Positions 61,493 through 64,000 of a stretch of 64,000 nt of DNA are shown in pieces (the stretch's first letter is position 1; each line of letters begins with the position of its first letter). Location of the stretch: the NCBI RefSeq assembly GCF_900446695.1, contig NZ_UAVP01000007.1, forward strand, positions 124,001 through 188,000. The letters run 5' to 3'. The stretch is from Capnocytophaga sputigena (GTDB lineage: Bacteria; Bacteroidota; Bacteroidia; Flavobacteriales; Flavobacteriaceae). The notes under the pieces were generated by a model. The model saw nothing but the letters and a program-made list of their open reading frames with translations, ran no database searches and was not told the origin of the DNA. Made by a program: the position numbers and the translations under genes.

Positions 61493-63130
61493 ATGAACAC
61501 AGAAAGCATTATCAAAGAAATTCTACCAGGGGTAGCTGCTACCTTTGACGAATTAGATCTTCCTAAAAAGCCTTATGGCAGAAATGAACTCTGGGAAGGC
61601 ATCACCGATTATTTAAAAATCAAGCAGCGAAAGAACAAAATAGAGTTTCATAATAATGAGGAAGAATATACTTGTCCTTCTATTACCATCAAAGACTTTG
61701 ACCAGCTTCCTGACGATTTTATAGACAATGAGTTGCTTCCTGCTTTGGAAGAGCAACTTACTCAAATGTTCTTCAACCCTGAGTTGTATTATCGCTTTCA
61801 GTACAAACTTACCTTAGTGTTTGATTTTCTTTCTGCCTCAGGTCATCACGCTCGCAAGCAACTGCGATTAGAACACCCTGAGCGCAAGGCTGAACTCAAA
61901 GAGCGCTTGGATACCTATGTCCAAAAGGTAATCTATGAGGCTACCGAAAAAATGAAAGAGAAGGAAGTGCATACTTTCTTTGATAAACTTTTTGATTTTG
62001 AACTCACAGGTTATAGTGAGGACAAGGTAATTGAAATTCTTAACAAAGGGATTGCCCTCATAGACCCTAAGTGGAAAAAGACTTTAAAAGAATATCAATG
62101 GTGCTTGCTCTACCATACACGAGAGTGGAAAGAAAAGGTTTTTATGAAACTATATTACAAAGTAGAAGGAAGTGATTGGTCAAAGAAATATACACTCAAG
62201 GAAGGTTTGCAACCAAAAGATATAGATAACGCTAAACTAAATCTATTTGTCGCACAAGCTCTTTGGCATATCAAACACAAAGAATATAGTTGGGATGTAA
62301 AGTTTGCTTGCGAAGATTTAGAGCGAGCCGCTAAGGAATTAGGCTCTAAAAAAGCAGCGATGTACCTCAAAGAGGGGACAGGTATTTTGTCCAACGACCT
62401 TATTCACTACAAGGATAGTGAAGTGGAATGCGATGCCAATGATGTTTTTGCTGAAATCAGTGTGAAAATCAAACAAGAGTCAGCTACGGCTTATGACAAG
62501 GCTTTAGATTTTATCATTGCTCTGCTCAAAGCCGATTTCCCTGCAAGTTACCATATCAAGTTCAGCAGCAAAGCTCCTAAACAGTTTTTATCTATCAAAG
62601 GCATTGAAAAGTCGCCAACCCATCGCTTCTTTGCCCAAGCACTGCAATACGAGGAGTTGCGTCCTAAATTAGTAACTTATGCTGAGGTGGCTATGAAAGA
62701 ATTTCAGTGGTATAATGATGTAGAAGAGGGCGAGAAAAGCTGTATGCCGGGCAGTTATGCCGTCTTTGGTTTGGGCTTGATAGGGGAGGAGTACTTTCCT
62801 TTGGTGAGCCAATACTTTTCGCTGTTGGATGACGAGCACCAAATGGTACATAAATACTTTGTGAGCGCCCTTATCGACCGTTATGGAGTGAATGAAAAAT
62901 CCTTACCACTTATCTGCCAAGGAATCACTTCTGCACAGTTTGATATGGTATTTAAGAATTTGGAAAAAGAAATGGAAAAGCCAGAGAACAAGGAGTTACT
63001 TGCGAAATTCCTCAAAGAAAAAGAAGCCTTTTTTATTGCCAACAAAGAACCTGGTTTCTACAAATATTACGAAGAAGATATCTATTATGCGATCTATGGC
63101 AAGCAGTGGAAGAAGAAAATAAACTCATAA
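61493..63130 (+). CDS. Large protein of unknown function, 545 residues
   Basis: I do not recognise a family with confidence. The protein is soluble and charged, without a signal peptide or membrane helix. It is mostly helical, with an early beta segment (NKIEFHNNEEEYTCPSITIK) and late repeats that look like HEAT-type helices (VFGLGLIGEEYFPLVSQYFS, MVHKYFVSALIDRYG). It resembles Bacteroidota accessory proteins found beside immunity or nuclease genes. The next gene, a DUF1016 nuclease, starts 3 bp after its stop, so the two form a transcript. Confidence 0.75.
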   Translation: MNTESIIKEILPGVAATFDELDLPKKPYGRNELWEGITDYLKIKQRKNKIEFHNNEEEYTCPSITIKDFDQLPDDFIDNELLPALEEQLTQMFFNPELYYRFQYKLTLVFDFLSASGHHARKQLRLEHPERKAELKERLDTYVQKVIYEATEKMKEKEVHTFFDKLFDFELTGYSEDKVIEILNKGIALIDPKWKKTLKEYQWCLLYHTREWKEKVFMKLYYKVEGSDWSKKYTLKEGLQPKDIDNAKLNLFVAQALWHIKHKEYSWDVKFACEDLERAAKELGSKKAAMYLKEGTGILSNDLIHYKDSEVECDANDVFAEISVKIKQESATAYDKALDFIIALLKADFPASYHIKFSSKAPKQFLSIKGIEKSPTHRFFAQALQYEELRPKLVTYAEVAMKEFQWYNDVEEGEKSCMPGSYAVFGLGLIGEEYFPLVSQYFSLLDDEHQMVHKYFVSALIDRYGVNEKSLPLICQGITSAQFDMVFKNLEKEMEKPENKELLAKFLKEKEAFFIANKEPGFYKYYEEDIYYAIYGKQWKKKINS

Positions 63131-63133
63131 TTT

Positions 63134-64000
63134 ATGAATGAAATAACCAACATTACCGATTACAAAAACTGGTTGCAATCCTTAAAAAGGAGAATACAGC
63201 AAAGCCAAATAAAAGCAGCTATACAGGTAAATAGTGAGTTGTTACGCCTTTATTGGCAAATGGGAAAAGATATAGTTGAAAAGCAAGCACAATCCAAGTG
63301 GGGCGATGGTTTTTTGCAAACGCTTAGTGCTGATTTGTGTGAGATGTTTCCTACAATGAAAGGTTTTTCTTATAGGAATCTAAAATCAATGCGACAATGG
63401 TATTTGTTTTATAATCAACAAAATACAATTGGGAAACAACTTGTTTCCCAATTAGAAGTTTCTTTGTTTAGTGTGCCTTGGGGGCATCATCTAATGATTA
63501 TGCAGCGTTGTAAGGATATACAAGAGGCTATTTTCTACGTTTATAAAACAATAGAAAACCACTGGAGCCGGTCGGTATTGGAACATCAAATGGGGCTGAA
63601 TTTATATGAGCGACAAGGGAAAGCGATCACTAATTTTCAGCAACAGTTACCTATTGCTACTTCTGATTTAGCCCAAGAACTTACTAAAGACCCTTATGTG
63701 TTCGATTTTCTTTCAATAACAGAAAGTTATACCGAAAAAGAACTTCAACAGTATTTAGAAGATAATATGACGAAGTTTCTGTTGGAGCTTGGGAAGGGCT
63801 TTTGTTTCTATGGAAAACAGGTACATATAAATGTAGGAGGAGATGATTTTTATATTGATTTGCTTTTTTATAACGTACAACTGCACTGTTATGTAGTGGT
63901 AGAACTCAAAACAACCAAGTTTAAGCCAGAACATATAGGACAATTGAAATTTTATGTAACAGCAATAAATAGACAGTTACGCACTGAAGCTGACAATCCT
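63134..64000 (+). CDS. DUF1016 (YhcG-type) PDDEXK nuclease, partial
   Basis: 289 codons in the window, open at the right edge. The N-terminal DUF1016_N region is clear: IQVNSELLRLYWQMGKDIVE, then WGDGFLQTLSADL, FSYRNLKSMRQWYLFY and SVPWGHHLMIM. The C-terminal PDDEXK-like nuclease domain has FCFYGKQVHINVGGDDFYID, LLFYN, then VVVELKTTKFKPEHIGQL, in which D and ExK are the expected metal ligands. The family is common in accessory regions with restriction or defence genes; its activity is not well defined. ATG 63134 follows the 545-residue gene by 3 bp. Confidence 0.9.
   Translation, partial: MNEITNITDYKNWLQSLKRRIQQSQIKAAIQVNSELLRLYWQMGKDIVEKQAQSKWGDGFLQTLSADLCEMFPTMKGFSYRNLKSMRQWYLFYNQQNTIGKQLVSQLEVSLFSVPWGHHLMIMQRCKDIQEAIFYVYKTIENHWSRSVLEHQMGLNLYERQGKAITNFQQQLPIATSDLAQELTKDPYVFDFLSITESYTEKELQQYLEDNMTKFLLELGKGFCFYGKQVHINVGGDDFYIDLLFYNVQLHCYVVVELKTTKFKPEHIGQLKFYVTAINRQLRTEADNP

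Overview
The window reads as a chromosomal segment of a low-GC flavobacterium (Bacteroidota, class Flavobacteriia). A host-associated Capnocytophaga-like species is my best guess, but it is unproven. The grounds are many promoters of the Bacteroidota type (TAnnTTTG, often with TTG or TTTG 19-21 bp upstream), a SusC/SusD pair, a TamB-like protein, DUF3276, DUF1573 and DUF4476 proteins, LytS/LytTR signalling, and weak ribosome binding sites.

Left part (1-17 kb): a truncated VIT/VWA surface protein and an MsbA-like ABC exporter; a Pur-alpha-like DUF3276 protein; a Xer recombinase with a DoxX-like protein; ribosomal proteins L21 and L27; a YoeB-type toxin-antitoxin pair; fmt; an LptF/G permease with LolA (envelope transport); cytochrome bd oxidase (cydAB); an arginine deiminase-like enzyme; and hemA.

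Middle (17-39 kb): an L,D-transpeptidase-like protein, a LytS/LytTR two-component pair, a DUF3137/LemA cluster with three related lipoproteins, and an orphan LytS kinase. Then comes a MacAB-TolC efflux operon whose permease is separated from the TolC, MacA and ATPase genes by about 7.4 kb of accessory genes. That island holds four tandem mosaic SH3-domain secreted proteins, a broken KilA-N gene, a SUKH (SMI1/KNR4) immunity-like gene, and a TetR/CPBP-protease/alpha-beta-hydrolase operon. It carries three copies of a perfect 19-bp palindrome and a 32-bp palindrome.

Right part (39-64 kb): hemC-asnS, a Lys/Ala/Glu repeat protein, DUF1573, gyrB, a TamB-like protein, topA, a lipocalin-like lipoprotein, DUF4476, trxA, a HIT protein, greA with a leader terminator, a SusC/SusD/hydrolase operon, a large unknown protein, and the start of a DUF1016 (YhcG-type) nuclease.

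The most distinctive signal is intergenic. Many gaps are filled with short degenerate tandem arrays of period 7, 8, 9, 16 or 21 bp. Several 8-bp arrays sit against TAnnTTTG boxes and supply the -33 element at the expected spacing. Other arrays run into the 3' ends of genes and supply their stop codons. I saw no rRNA or tRNA genes, CRISPR array or complete insertion sequence.
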